Source of the DNA: Pseudogemmobacter bohemicus
GTDB taxonomy: Bacteria; Pseudomonadota; Alphaproteobacteria; Rhodobacterales; Rhodobacteraceae
Assembly (NCBI RefSeq): GCF_003290025.1
Contig: NZ_QNHG01000001.1
Coordinates: forward strand, 966,067 to 1,030,066
DNA: 64,000 nucleotides
Direction: 5' to 3'
This document shows positions 1 through 7,897 of this stretch, in pieces. The translations under genes were made by a program, and so were the position numbers. The number at the start of each line of letters is the position of its first letter. Within the stretch, counting starts at the first letter, position 1. Below the pieces are notes generated by a model. The model did not search any database. It worked only from the letters and a program-made list of their open reading frames with translations, and had not been told where the DNA came from.

Positions 1-564
1 AGGCTGATCATCGCCTACGATCATAGCCGGTGGGGACGCTTCCAGCGCCCTTATGAGTCCGCATACTACGCCTTCAAATGCCTGAATGCCGGCGTGGAGA
101 TTCACTTCTGTGCCGGTGGTTTCTCCAACGATATGGGGCCGCTGGCCGAGCTTGCCTGGACCTTTAGCAGCATGGAAGCCGGGAACTACAGCCGCATCCT
201 GTCCGTGAAAGTCTGGGCGGGGCAGTGTCGGCTCATCCGCCTTGGCTATCGCCAGGGAGGGCCGCCGGGCTACGGCTTGCGGCGCGTCTTGCTGGATGAA
301 AGCGGGGCGATGAAGTTCGTGCTGAAACGGGGCGAGCGCAAAAGCCTGCAAACGGATCGGGTCATCCTCAGGCCTGGTCCCGCAGCGGAAGTGCGACGGG
401 TCAGGTGGATATACGATCAGTTCACCACGCGCGGCCAATCCGAGGCGGCAATCGCCCGAGATCTTAACGCAAAGGGCATACTGACCGATCTGGAGCGGCC
501 CTGGACACGTGGCACTGTCCATCAGATTCTGACGAACGAAAAATATATCGGGATCATATTTTAG
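1..564 (+). pseudogene. Large serine recombinase, truncated at both ends
   Basis: The reading frame is open from the first base, so the 5' end lies outside the window. Visible blocks are DHSRWGRF in the resolvase catalytic domain, SAKV/AGQCRL-like sequence, then a recombinase domain with GPPGYGLRR, KSLQTDRVIL and WTRGTVHQILTNEKYIG. Homologues continue for several hundred residues after NEKYIG with more DNA-binding sequence. Here the frame leaves the family and stops two codons later, directly at a perfect hairpin. The DNA-binding C-terminus is missing, so the product is very probably inactive. It probably drove integration of some element now lost. Confidence 0.8.
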
Positions 565-588
565 CCGGATCCCGCCGCGGGATCCGGC
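564..588. repeat. Perfect 11-bp inverted repeat at recombinase break
   Basis: GCCGGATCCCG, spacer CCG, CGGGATCCGGC. It starts on the last base of the stop codon of the truncated recombinase. No T-run follows, so it is not an ordinary intrinsic terminator. It could be a REP-type palindrome or the end of an element that cut the recombinase. Confidence 0.7.
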
Positions 589-642
589 CAAAGCGCGTTG
601 GAGATTGATAATGGCCGCGCGGACTGGAGTGGACCGGCGCCA

Positions 643-1854
643 TCATCGAAATCTGTCGCCTTCCGCCTCGCAGCTCAGCCGCACCTGATCTATCCATCGG
701 TCGAACCAGACCCAGTTGCCGTAATCACCGACACATCCGAAGCCCTTGCCCGGATTTTTCGCGTCGAGCCGCTTCCATAGCTGCGTATGGTCATGCGTGC
801 GGAATTTCGGGAAGTCTGCGGCCTGGATTTTCTCTACGACCTTTTTGGGCGGATACCGATCCTTGTTAACCTCTTTGAGGATGATCTTGCTGATCTCGCC
901 GGCCTCATCGCTGCCACTGGAAACGATATGAACCGCGGTGTCGGCCGCGCCGGGTTTCTTCGCCACCATTGGCACGAAGCCATAGGAGATGCGGTAAGCT
1001 GGGTCCTTCATCTCCTCCTCAGTCAGGCCATGCTCGAACGCGTCGATTGCCGCCTCGACATGCTTTGGAAGGCCGAATGCTTTCTTCAGGGCGGCCCGCT
1101 GTTCTGCACCGAAGGAGACGAACTGCAGTGCGAGCGGCAGGCGTTTCTCCAGCCCATACTGCGCCCCGAACTCTTTCTTCAGCATGTCGTTGAAATTCAG
1201 AGCGCAGGACTGCAGCTTCGCACCAAGCGCATCGTCAATCCGATTGGTCGAGCGGTGTTCGATCTCATGGCGGATCTCGATCAGAAACTCGAGGTTCTTG
1301 GCCGCCCCGCCCTTCACGGGGCACTTCGGCTGCTTGAGGCAGTGGCCAAGCTCCCAGAATTTTTCGGCACCCTCCTTGGTCGTCTGCCCCGTATACCGGT
1401 AGTCAATCCCCTCCCGACGGAACCAGGCGTGGAGAAGATATGTCCAGGCGATAACGGCGGTGACGATGAACAACTCGGCCCGGAAAGTCAGACCGGCGGA
1501 ATTGAAGGTCTGGACCCCGGCGATCATCGCTTCCCGCGCCTTGATAAGCAGTTCATCGCCGCGAATGCTCAGGCCGGTCGTATGATCGATGTCCGGCCAT
1601 GTAGACAGAAATGCGTCCAGGTCGTCGTCGGTCGCGGGCTTTGTGGCTTTGTGCTTCGCCTCGGTCCGGATTTCTCCGATCAGCCGATGGTTCACGGTGC
1701 GGGTCGGTCGCGTGAAATAGGCCAGGATGTCCTGGTCGTTCGTGAATGCCCCGCCCCGAGCGATCATCGCCTTGATCAGCGCGACCTCCCAGTGTTCCAG
1801 GGTGTTACCCCGTCGGCGCCTGACCTTCTTCGCGCCGTTTTCCTGATCCGCCAT
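643..1854 (-). CDS. DUF3644 domain protein with HEPN-like RX4H motif
   Basis: The 403-residue protein begins MADQENGAKKVRRRRGNTLE. The opening stretch (GNTLEHWEVALIKAM, then NDQDILAYFTRPTRTVNHR) is the typical DUF3644 start. A longer frame opens at 1887, but the ATG at 1854 matches the family N-terminus and has a G-rich stretch upstream. Residues about 188-200 read NLEFLIEIRHEIEH and contain R195-H-E-I-E-H200, an RX4H motif like that of HEPN ribonucleases. The function of the family is not established to my knowledge. A HEPN-type RNase role in host defence is inference from the motif and from the island setting. No partner gene is adjacent; it stands alone between mobile-element fragments. 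Confidence 0.75.
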   Translation of the reverse strand: MADQENGAKKVRRRRGNTLEHWEVALIKAMIARGGAFTNDQDILAYFTRPTRTVNHRLIGEIRTEAKHKATKPATDDDLDAFLSTWPDIDHTTGLSIRGDELLIKAREAMIAGVQTFNSAGLTFRAELFIVTAVIAWTYLLHAWFRREGIDYRYTGQTTKEGAEKFWELGHCLKQPKCPVKGGAAKNLEFLIEIRHEIEHRSTNRIDDALGAKLQSCALNFNDMLKKEFGAQYGLEKRLPLALQFVSFGAEQRAALKKAFGLPKHVEAAIDAFEHGLTEEEMKDPAYRISYGFVPMVAKKPGAADTAVHIVSSGSDEAGEISKIILKEVNKDRYPPKKVVEKIQAADFPKFRTHDHTQLWKRLDAKNPGKGFGCVGDYGNWVWFDRWIDQVRLSCEAEGDRFR

Positions 1855-2054
1855 CCCTAGAACCCCCCGAGTGTGAACGGCAGGCAAATCAACTGCATGC
1901 CTAGAGCACTATCCAGGGAGCCCGGCGAGCAGGCAAGCCGGGACATCGCCACGGTTTTCAAGGGATAAGAATCAAAGCCCGGCGCTTTGCGTGCCAGAGC
2001 CTAGTTTTCTCAGACCGAACGCTAGAAATAATTCTGCACGGTATCACCCTATAG

Positions 2055-3323
2055 GGCCGATACACAGCTTACCGTGTTTCCACGATCTATGATCTGGCTG
2101 GTCGCTTGAACCTCGATCGCAGCTTTGCCGAGGATCTGGTCAAGCGCGGCGTCAGCGTCGACGAATCCCGTCGCCTGATCCTCGACCAGGTCGCCGCCAA
2201 ATCGGATGAGACCCGGACCTTCCCGCATGTCTCGATCCCTCTCGGCGGTCGGGACGAGCGCATCACCCGCCGCGATGCCGTGGCCAATGCCCTGCTGCAC
2301 CGCTACAGCCCGACACTGTTCCAGCTGGACGACTCTGCGCGCCAATACCGCGGCATGTCGCTCCTGGAACTGGCCCGCGAAAGCCTGACCAATGCCGGGG
2401 TCAACACGCGCGGCCTGTCGCGCGATGAGGTGGCGACGCGCTCGCTGCATTCCACCTCCGACTTCCCTGAAATCCTGTCGGCCGTCACCAACAAGACCCT
2501 GCGCCAAGCTTACGAGACCTATCCCCGCACCTACATGCTGTTCTGCCGCCAGGTGCTGGCCACCGACTTCAAGGCCATGCACCGGGTCCAGCTCGGCGAA
2601 GCGCCGCAGCTGCTCGAGGTCGGCGAGAGCGGCGAGTTCAAGCGTGGCACGCTCGGCGAGTCGAAGGAGAGCTACCGCGTGAAGACCTATGGTCGGGTGG
2701 TCGCGATCACCCGCCAGACCTTGATCAACGACGATCTCGACGCCTTCACCCGGATCCCGGCGATGTACGGCAACTCGATTGCGCAGCTGGAAAGCGACGT
2801 GGTCTGGGGCGTGATCACTTCGAACCCCGCCATGGCCGACGGCAACGCGCTGTTCCACACCAATCACAAGAATCTCGCGGGCACCGGCGCGGCGCTGGCG
2901 GTCGAGGCGGTTGGCGCGGCCCGCGCCGCGATGGCCAAGCAGACCGGTCTCGACAAGAAGACGGTGCAGAACGTCCGCCCCGCCTTCCTGATCGTGCCCG
3001 CCTCGCTGGAACTGAAGGCCGAGCAGCTGGTGGCACAGAACCTGATCCCCGCCGCAACCGCCAACGTCGTGCCGCAGTCGATCCGCACCCTCGCGCCGAT
3101 CAGCGAGCCCCGCCTTGATGCCGCCAGCGAGACCGCCTGGTATCTGGCGGCGAGCCCCAACCAGATTGACACCATCGAGTACGCCTATCTCGAGGGCCAG
3201 CAGGGCGCCTACATCGAGACGCGCAACGGTTTCGACGTCGACGGCGTCGAGATCAAGTGTCGCCTCGACTTCGGCGCCAAGGCCATCGACTGGCGCGGCC
3301 TCTACAAGAACCCGGGCGCGTAA
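2055..3323 (+). pseudogene. Prophage prohead protease/major capsid fusion, N-terminus lost
   Basis: The sequence matches the capsid half of protease-capsid fusion proteins of Rhodobacteraceae prophages (Mu gpT-like). Blocks are STIYDLAGRLNLDRSFAEDL (linker), FPEILSAVTNKTLRQAYE, LFHTNHKNLAGTG and a C-terminal YIETRNGFDVDGVEIKCRLD. Similarity appears to run back to base 2055, where an in-frame TAG interrupts it. The protease domain expected upstream is absent, replaced by unrelated DNA. A TTG at 2106 could start a 405-residue capsid-only product, but without the protease and other head genes it is best read as a remnant. It ends 3 bp from the convergent parE. Confidence 0.75.
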
Positions 3324-3325
3324 GG

Positions 3326-3613
3326 TCAGAACAACCCGTAGAGGTCGCGCCGTCCGTGCACGGCGCGGACGATCTTGATGCCGTCATCCGTGATCCGATA
3401 GAGCAGCAGGTAGGAGCCGCTGACCAGATAGCTCAGCCCGGGGCGGATATCGTCCCGCGCCGGGCCCATCTGCGGGTTTTGGGCCAGATGGCTGGCGGCC
3501 TCGTCCAGACGGTCGAGCACGCGGTCGGCGGCGGCAGGGTCGTCGGCTGCGATATGCGTCCAGATCGCAATCAGATCCTCGCGGGCGGCCCGCGCGAAGA
3601 ACACCCGCGGCAT
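3326..3613 (-). CDS. parE: ParE/RelE-type toxin
   Basis: This 95-residue protein begins MPRVFFARAAREDLIAIWTH and ends with the YLLLYRITDDGIKIVRAVHGRRDL block. It has the length and layout of RelE/ParE-superfamily toxins: an N-terminal helical pair, then an antiparallel sheet. ParE toxins classically poison gyrase, but the target here is inference. The gene starts 5 bp after the parD stop, so the pair is one operon with the antitoxin first. The module sits antisense between the capsid remnant and the DUF2190 gene of the decayed prophage. It looks intact although its surroundings are broken. Confidence 0.85.
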   Translation of the reverse strand: MPRVFFARAAREDLIAIWTHIAADDPAAADRVLDRLDEAASHLAQNPQMGPARDDIRPGLSYLVSGSYLLLYRITDDGIKIVRAVHGRRDLYGLF

Positions 3614-3618
3614 AGGCG

Positions 3619-3858
3619 TCAGGAAACGCTTCTACGGCGACGCGCCTCGCGCTTGATGTCCGCCATCGTCGTGCCGGGGTCGCAGCGCCCGCTGGCCAGC
3701 CCCTCGTCCCACAACTGCCCGACGACGCGCCGCGCCCGCCATTCGCGCAACGCCTCGCGAACCACCTCGCTCGAGGAGGCGTAGGCCCCGCTGCCCACGG
3801 CTTCCTGAAGCACTGCGGCATGCTCGTCGGTAATGGAAATGCTGATCTTGCCGGCCAT
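3619..3858 (-). CDS. parD: ParD-type antitoxin
   Basis: This 79-residue protein begins MAGKISISITDEHAAVLQEA. The N-terminus is a ribbon-helix-helix domain typical of ParD, and the charged C-terminus ending KREARRRRSVS would bind the toxin. The start at 3858 is fixed by AGGAGG seven bases upstream; a longer frame from 3906 lacks such a site. ParD proteins neutralise ParE and repress their own promoter as a complex, which is the expected regulation here. The strongly predicted ribosome site and the upstream position fit excess antitoxin synthesis. Confidence 0.85.
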   Translation of the reverse strand: MAGKISISITDEHAAVLQEAVGSGAYASSSEVVREALREWRARRVVGQLWDEGLASGRCDPGTTMADIKREARRRRSVS

Positions 3859-3929
3859 GTCCGATCCTCCTGCCGCAAAGGTAGGAAAAATTCGCACTCC
3901 TTGCAACAGGCACCAGAAGGAACACCCCC

Positions 3930-4265
3930 ATGAAAAACTACGTCCAGCCCGGCAACACCATCACCCTGACGGCGCCCTATGCCGTCGCCTCGGGCGATGG
4001 CCTGCTCGTCGGCTCCATCTTCGGCGTGGCCGCTGGCACCGCCGCCCTTGGCGAAGCGGTCGAGGCCGCGCTCGTCGGCGTCTGCGACCTGAAGAAGGTC
4101 GCCTCGCAGGCATGGGCCGCCGGCGACAAGATCTACTGGGACAACACGGCGAAGAATACGACCAAGACCCTGACCTCGAACACGCTGATCGGTGAGGCGA
4201 CCTAGGCAGTCGCGGGCGGCGCCACCGACCTGATCGGCCGGGTGCGGCTGAACGGCGCGTTCTGA
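3930..4265 (+). pseudogene. DUF2190 prophage head protein with internal TAG
   Basis: MKNYVQPGNTITLTAPYAVA and AAGDKIYWDNTAKNTTKTLT are signatures of DUF2190 proteins, small phage head components of about 110 residues. Translation stops at a TAG at 4203-4205 after 91 residues. The same frame continues without interruption as AVAGGATDLIGRVRLNGAF and ends at TGA 4263-4265, overlapping the next ATG by one base as is usual in this phage module. The TAG is therefore a nonsense mutation that removes about 20 C-terminal residues. Confidence 0.8.
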
Positions 4266-4786
4266 TGGGCGCCTTTGCCGCCGCCGTCGGCGCGCTCTTC
4301 GCCGATCCGAACATGGGGCGGGATGCGATCTACACCGCCGGCGGCGCGCCCGTTCTGGTGCGTGTCGTCGCCCGGCGTGCCGATGCCGTTACCGACTTCG
4401 CCGATGCGCGACTGTGGTCTGAAACCACCCGCGTCGATTTGCGCGTGGCCGAGGTGCCAAACCCGCGTCCCGGCGACCGGATCGAGATCGACGGCGACGC
4501 TTTCCTCACCCCCGGCGAATGGGAACGCCGCACGGGGTTGCGCCTGCGGTTCATCTATCGCCGAAGGGGGCCGAGCCTGCTGGTGGCCGAAGGGCGGCTG
4601 AACACAAAGGGCCGGGCGGTGGCGTCAAAGTCGAAAACCGGAAGGGGCGTCGTCACCGCGCCGATCTTCCTGCTGGTGCCGCAGGTCAAGCTGCCGAAGC
4701 GGCTGGATCTCGCGCGGGATGCCGAGCGGGCGCACGACGCTGTGCCGGGGCTGATCGTGGCGAAGTGGGCTAAGGGCAGGTTCTGA
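4265..4786 (+). CDS. Chimeric phage ORF: head-tail joining start fused to DUF6441-like end
   Basis: The first ~80 residues (MGAFAAAVGALFADPNMGRD to GDRIEIDGDAF) resemble small head-tail joining proteins of about 105 residues that follow DUF2190 in such prophages. From about residue 92 (LRLRFIYRRRGPSLLVAEGR, then APIFLLVPQVKLPKRLDLA and GLIVAKW) the sequence resembles the C-terminus of DUF6441 tail-region proteins, normally a separate downstream gene. An in-frame deletion has apparently joined the two. The 173-residue frame is open, but function is doubtful. The DUF6441 assignment is from memory of the family and should be searched. Confidence 0.6.
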   Translation: MGAFAAAVGALFADPNMGRDAIYTAGGAPVLVRVVARRADAVTDFADARLWSETTRVDLRVAEVPNPRPGDRIEIDGDAFLTPGEWERRTGLRLRFIYRRRGPSLLVAEGRLNTKGRAVASKSKTGRGVVTAPIFLLVPQVKLPKRLDLARDAERAHDAVPGLIVAKWAKGRF

Positions 4787-4850
4787 ACGATCATGGTCGA
4801 CATGGAAGGGGTATTGGCATATATTGCCAATGATCTGCATGGAGACACAC

Positions 4851-5108
4851 ATGGCCACGCGAAACGTTGTTTTGACCGATACGCAATCCGACTTGGTCGA
4901 CCGGCTGGTTGCCTCGGGCCGCTATCAGAATGCGTCCGAAGCGCTGCGGGCGGGGTTGCGTCTGCTGGAACGCGAGGAAAGTGAACTGGGTGACCTGCGC
5001 GCGCGGCTGAGCGCAGGCCTGGAACAGGCGCGTCGTGGCGATCTGGCAGAGGGAAGTGGCGAGGATGCGGTTCGCCGCGCATTCGCCGCCGCGCGCACCG
5101 GGTCCTGA
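4851..5108 (+). CDS. parD: ParD/CopG-type antitoxin (second TA pair)
   Basis: This 85-residue protein begins MATRNVVLTDTQSDLVDRLV. It has a ribbon-helix-helix start with GRYQNASEALRAGLRLLERE, the characteristic ParD block. The start at 4851 has GGAG seven bases upstream; the longer frame from 4824 is not supported. The stop overlaps the start of the toxin gene by one base (TGATG). The protein differs clearly from the antitoxin at 3619-3858, so the two modules are separate acquisitions and not a duplication. Confidence 0.85.
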   Translation: MATRNVVLTDTQSDLVDRLVASGRYQNASEALRAGLRLLEREESELGDLRARLSAGLEQARRGDLAEGSGEDAVRRAFAAARTGS

Positions 5109-5452
5109 TGCCAAAACCCTGGCGCCTGACGCGCGCGGCCGAAGCCGCGCTGATCGACATTGCAAACTGGACGCTGGAAACCTTCGGACCACGGCAGGCG
5201 GCGGCCTATGAAGAAGACCTGATTGCCCGCTGTCAGGAAATCGCGTCGGGCACCGCCTTGTCACAGGAATGCCGCCGCCTGATAGACCCCGATCTGCCGG
5301 AAAACCTGCGTTTCGTGCGCGCCGGGCAGCATTTCGTGATCTTCATCGAGGATGCGGCGCAGGTGATCATCATCGATTTCCTGCATGGCCGGTCCGACCT
5401 GCCGCGCCGTCTGGCGAACTTGCCAACCGAGAGACGTGACAAGGATCACTGA
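5108..5452 (+). CDS. parE: ParE-type toxin (second TA pair)
   Basis: This 114-residue protein begins MPKPWRLTRAAEAALIDIAN. It carries the ParE pattern TLETFGPRQAAAYEEDL and a C-terminal LRFVRAGQHFVIFIE...IIIDFLHGRSDLPRRL. It is translationally coupled to the antitoxin through TGATG. It is somewhat longer than the first ParE because of a charged tail (PTERRDKDH). The module replaces tail-gene DNA of the prophage between the DUF6441-like end and a 25-codon tail-gene fragment. Confidence 0.85.
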   Translation: MPKPWRLTRAAEAALIDIANWTLETFGPRQAAAYEEDLIARCQEIASGTALSQECRRLIDPDLPENLRFVRAGQHFVIFIEDAAQVIIIDFLHGRSDLPRRLANLPTERRDKDH

Positions 5453-5484
5453 AGCCGGGCCGGGCCCGGAGAACCGGGACAACA

Positions 5485-5562
5485 ATGACCACTCCTCGCG
5501 AAACCATCCTCGCCGCGCTGCACGCGCGGCTCTCGACGCTGTATGTGGAGACGGATTACTAA
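5485..5562 (+). pseudogene. N-terminal scrap of a phage tail protein
   Basis: The frame MTTPRETILAALHARLSTL resembles the start of the small tail protein that follows DUF6441 in related prophages. After about 20 codons it leaves that pattern and stops at TAA 5560-5562. It marks the right end of recognisable plus-strand prophage genes. The identification rests on a short match and on position, so it is tentative. Confidence 0.4.
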
Positions 5563-5670
5563 GTCCGCGTGGAGCACCTAGGCGCATCCGCCAGGGTAAA
5601 CATGGCGAGTGTGACATTGCTCTAACCAGCGTGAGGGGAGAGGCTTCTGATTCAATATCTACATACTGTG

Positions 5671-6040
5671 TCAAAGCCCAAGAAGTACCCGAAGCCTTCG
5701 TTCTATGCTTGCGGAATCAATGCCGTTCTCTTCAGTGGTGGTCACAAGTATTCCTTCGTCGCCTTTGCCATCTTCTTCAAGCAACACCCCTTGGGCGCGA
5801 TACCAGTCCACCTTCGCCAACCATCGGCGTCGATAGGCCGGTTCAGATAGCATCCCAAGGTGTTCCAAAATGATGCGCATAACCGAACGGAGCCATGAAT
5901 GCTCCGCGTTCTGCTGCGCACGCCGGAAGCCGCGCACCATCAGCATCCCAATCAATTCCAGCTAGACTTGACTCGAAATCGTCGTCCTTAGTTTCCGACA
6001 CTCTCGGCAAGACCAAACAGGACGTGTTTCCCCGCGGATT
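5671..6040 (-). pseudogene. Internally deleted relic of the RecD-like helicase/nuclease
   Basis: Read on the minus strand, 6040 to about 5876 encodes NPRGNTSCLVLPRVSETKDD through ERGAFMAPFGYA, matching residues about 21-80 of the intact protein at 9535-13326. From about 5866 the frame shifts and reads EHLGMLSEPAYRRRWLAKVD through NGIDSASIERRLRVLL, matching its last ~65 residues. About 1100 codons between the two are missing. Identity to the intact copy is only moderate in the C-terminal part, so this is not a recent duplicate. The 5' edge cuts into a DUF5681 gene. Confidence 0.8.
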
Positions 6041-6404
6041 CCAGCCGCCTGCGGCGGTATTCCGCTTCCAGCAGGGCAACGGCTTCTTCGTCAGACAGTT
6101 CGGCATAATCGGGAACGGGTTGAGATTCCCGTTGCAGGATCAGTTCACGCGGGACCAGCGCCGCGACCATACGCAGATAATTCGCCGGATCGTCTGCACG
6201 AAGCCGAGCTATGGCATCGGCCCCATGCGTGGCAAAGTCATCGGCAATCGCCGTCATCAACAGTTCGGTCAGCCGGTTTCGCGATCCCTTCGGCCTGCCG
6301 CCGCCGGTATTGCCCGTTAGGAAACGGCCATCGGAACCGCGAACGACAGCCGGGCGGTCGGGCATGTTGTCGAAAGTGCCGGGGGGTGGAACAGATCGCT
6401 GCAT
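5988..6404 (-). pseudogene. DUF5681 prophage protein with foreign C-terminus
   Basis: The N-terminal ~110 residues include GRFLTGNTGGGRPKGSRNRL and FATHGADAIARLRADDPANY, typical of DUF5681 proteins found beside phage terminase genes. After RRRRLES the reading frame runs into the helicase relic in another frame (AGKHVLFGLAESVGN), so the native end is lost. The start is uncertain: 6404 has GAG nearby, while 6365 is closest to the conserved region. The orientation is opposite to the other prophage genes, implying inversion or a second phage. Confidence 0.65.
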
Positions 6405-6484
6405 GTCATCACTCGCAGATTGGCGCATGGCGGTGGCAGGTCGAAGCCGCACTACCAGCCCCGCCTTCTTCCAGATCGGCGACG

Positions 6485-6601
6485 TGGACCCACCGCTGCC
6501 ACATTCTCGAGACCGGGAACGACAGCGTCCGATTCAAGGCCAGCTCAGCCATGGCAACCCGAAAAAGAAAGGAGATCGCCCAGCCCTTGACCCAAGCCTG
6601 A
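6485..6601 (+). pseudogene. C-terminal fragment of an IS21-type IstB ATPase
   Basis: THRCHILETGNDSVRFKASS followed by KRKE resembles the C-terminal tail of IstB, the ATPase helper of IS21-family transposition. Only the last ~38 codons are recognisable. The ATPase core is absent and the upstream frame is unrelated. No partner istA or terminal repeats were seen. It is evidence of an old IS21 insertion in the island. Confidence 0.5.
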
Positions 6602-6827
6602 ACTCCGGAACATAATCCTCAGGTAGCTCAGCTCGCGACGGAAAACCCGGGTCAGTTCTGCGTGGAAATCAACAGATGAAGCTTTAATTTGGCGACGATA
6701 GTTCGCGTATGTCGCTGATCCAATGCGGTGAAGCGGGCGAAGCCTTCGGCATCGGCAAGCGTCCTGAAGATCGCGATTGTTCCGATACTTCCGAAAATGG
6801 TAAAGCGGCCTATGGCGGCGTTGGGGC

Positions 6828-7637
6828 ATGGACGTTCAGATCGATGCCGGCATACGTGTTCAGGGGAAGCTCAAGGAGGCGCTGACACCATTGGACACTG
6901 AGGCGATCTTACTATCGGCGGCTTTCCTGGTGATTGCGCTGGTCTATGCAGCGGTCGGACAGGCTGGAGCGTCAGGCTATATCGCCGCGATGGCGCTGTT
7001 CGGATTCGCGCCTATGGCGATGAAAACGACCGCTCTCACCCTGAACCTTCTTGTCGCAGCCATCGGCACAGTCCACTTCCTAAAGGCCGGGCGGTTATCG
7101 TGGCGCAACGTCTATCCCTTCGCATTGCTCGGCTTCCCGTTCTCCATTCTTGGCGGGGCAATCCATCTTCCTGAAGACATATACTATCCGGTCGTCGGGA
7201 TCGTGCTCGTGCTTTCGGCCCTCCAGATGGGCCGCTCAGCCCTCCGAAAAGGAACGACCGTTTATGCCGAGCCGGTTGCGCCGCCGTTCCTCGCGGCGCT
7301 GGCAACAGGCGCTGTCATCGGATTCGTTTCGGGAACCACGGGCACCGGAGGCGGTGTGTTCCTCGCGCCGGTTATCCTCGCGATGAACTGGGCAACGGCA
7401 CACCAGACAGCGGCCACAACGGCCCTATACAACCTGATGAACTCTGCCGCCGCGCTTCTCGGTGCCTACGCTTTCTGGGATCAGCTTCCGACGACGACCT
7501 TACCGTGGTGGCTGATAGCGGTTGCGGTGGGCGGATCGCTGGGGGCATTTGTCGGAAGCAGATACCTCTCCGACCGCTGGCTGCGTGGCATCCTCGCAGT
7601 TCTTCTGCTGGTGTCGGGGGTCAAGCTCCTTTGGTAG
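6828..7637 (+). CDS. TSUP family permease (TauE/SafE-like)
   Basis: This 269-residue inner-membrane protein has about eight hydrophobic segments. The first is ILLSAAFLVIALVYAAVGQA, and the repeat region carries AVIGFVSGTTGTGGGVFLAP, the Gly-rich signature of the TauE/SafE (TSUP) family. These export or import sulfite, sulfoacetate or related anions; the substrate cannot be told. The first ~25 residues look non-membrane and may be upstream sequence, with a later start possible. It is intact in a field of broken genes and has no sulfur-metabolism neighbour, so it appears to be cargo. Confidence 0.85.
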   Translation: MDVQIDAGIRVQGKLKEALTPLDTEAILLSAAFLVIALVYAAVGQAGASGYIAAMALFGFAPMAMKTTALTLNLLVAAIGTVHFLKAGRLSWRNVYPFALLGFPFSILGGAIHLPEDIYYPVVGIVLVLSALQMGRSALRKGTTVYAEPVAPPFLAALATGAVIGFVSGTTGTGGGVFLAPVILAMNWATAHQTAATTALYNLMNSAAALLGAYAFWDQLPTTTLPWWLIAVAVGGSLGAFVGSRYLSDRWLRGILAVLLLVSGVKLLW

Positions 7638-7648
7638 TGGTTGGAAAT

Positions 7649-7897
7649 TCAGCAAATCACTCTTTCCCCTCCCTGCGTCCTCGTCATGCGCCAAGCCTTG
7701 GCGAGCCCCCGATCTGTCGCCATGAACCGATCCCGCATTGGCATGATCAGCGTCATGGGATCGGCGGCGGGCCGGCCGCTTTCGCGGGCCAGCATCTCGG
7801 CACAGGCGATCAGATCGCGGTTGAGGGTTGCGGGCAGCTCCAGCGTGATCTTCACGGGCTTAGCGCCGGAAGGCGGGCCGGGGTTCAGTTTCGTCAT
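7649..7897 (-). CDS. DUF2274 protein, remnant of a conjugative-element trb region
   Basis: This 82-residue protein begins MTKLNPGPPSGAKPVKITLE. The central LPATLNRDLIACAEMLARES and final FMATDRGLAKAWR match DUF2274, usually encoded just after trbI in integrative conjugative elements. The start at 7897 is set by AGGAGG six bases upstream. No trb gene is next to it, so it is probably a leftover of a lost ICE. Function is unknown. Confidence 0.75.
   Translation of the reverse strand: MTKLNPGPPSGAKPVKITLELPATLNRDLIACAEMLARESGRPAADPMTLIMPMRDRFMATDRGLAKAWRMTRTQGGERVIC

Noticed and set aside
6545-6829. A 94-codon minus-strand frame between the IstB tail and the TSUP gene
   Set aside because: It overlaps the IstB fragment, and its Arg-rich start and lack of a ribosome site argue against a gene; the middle part (IKASSVDFHAELTRVF) is not recognisable.
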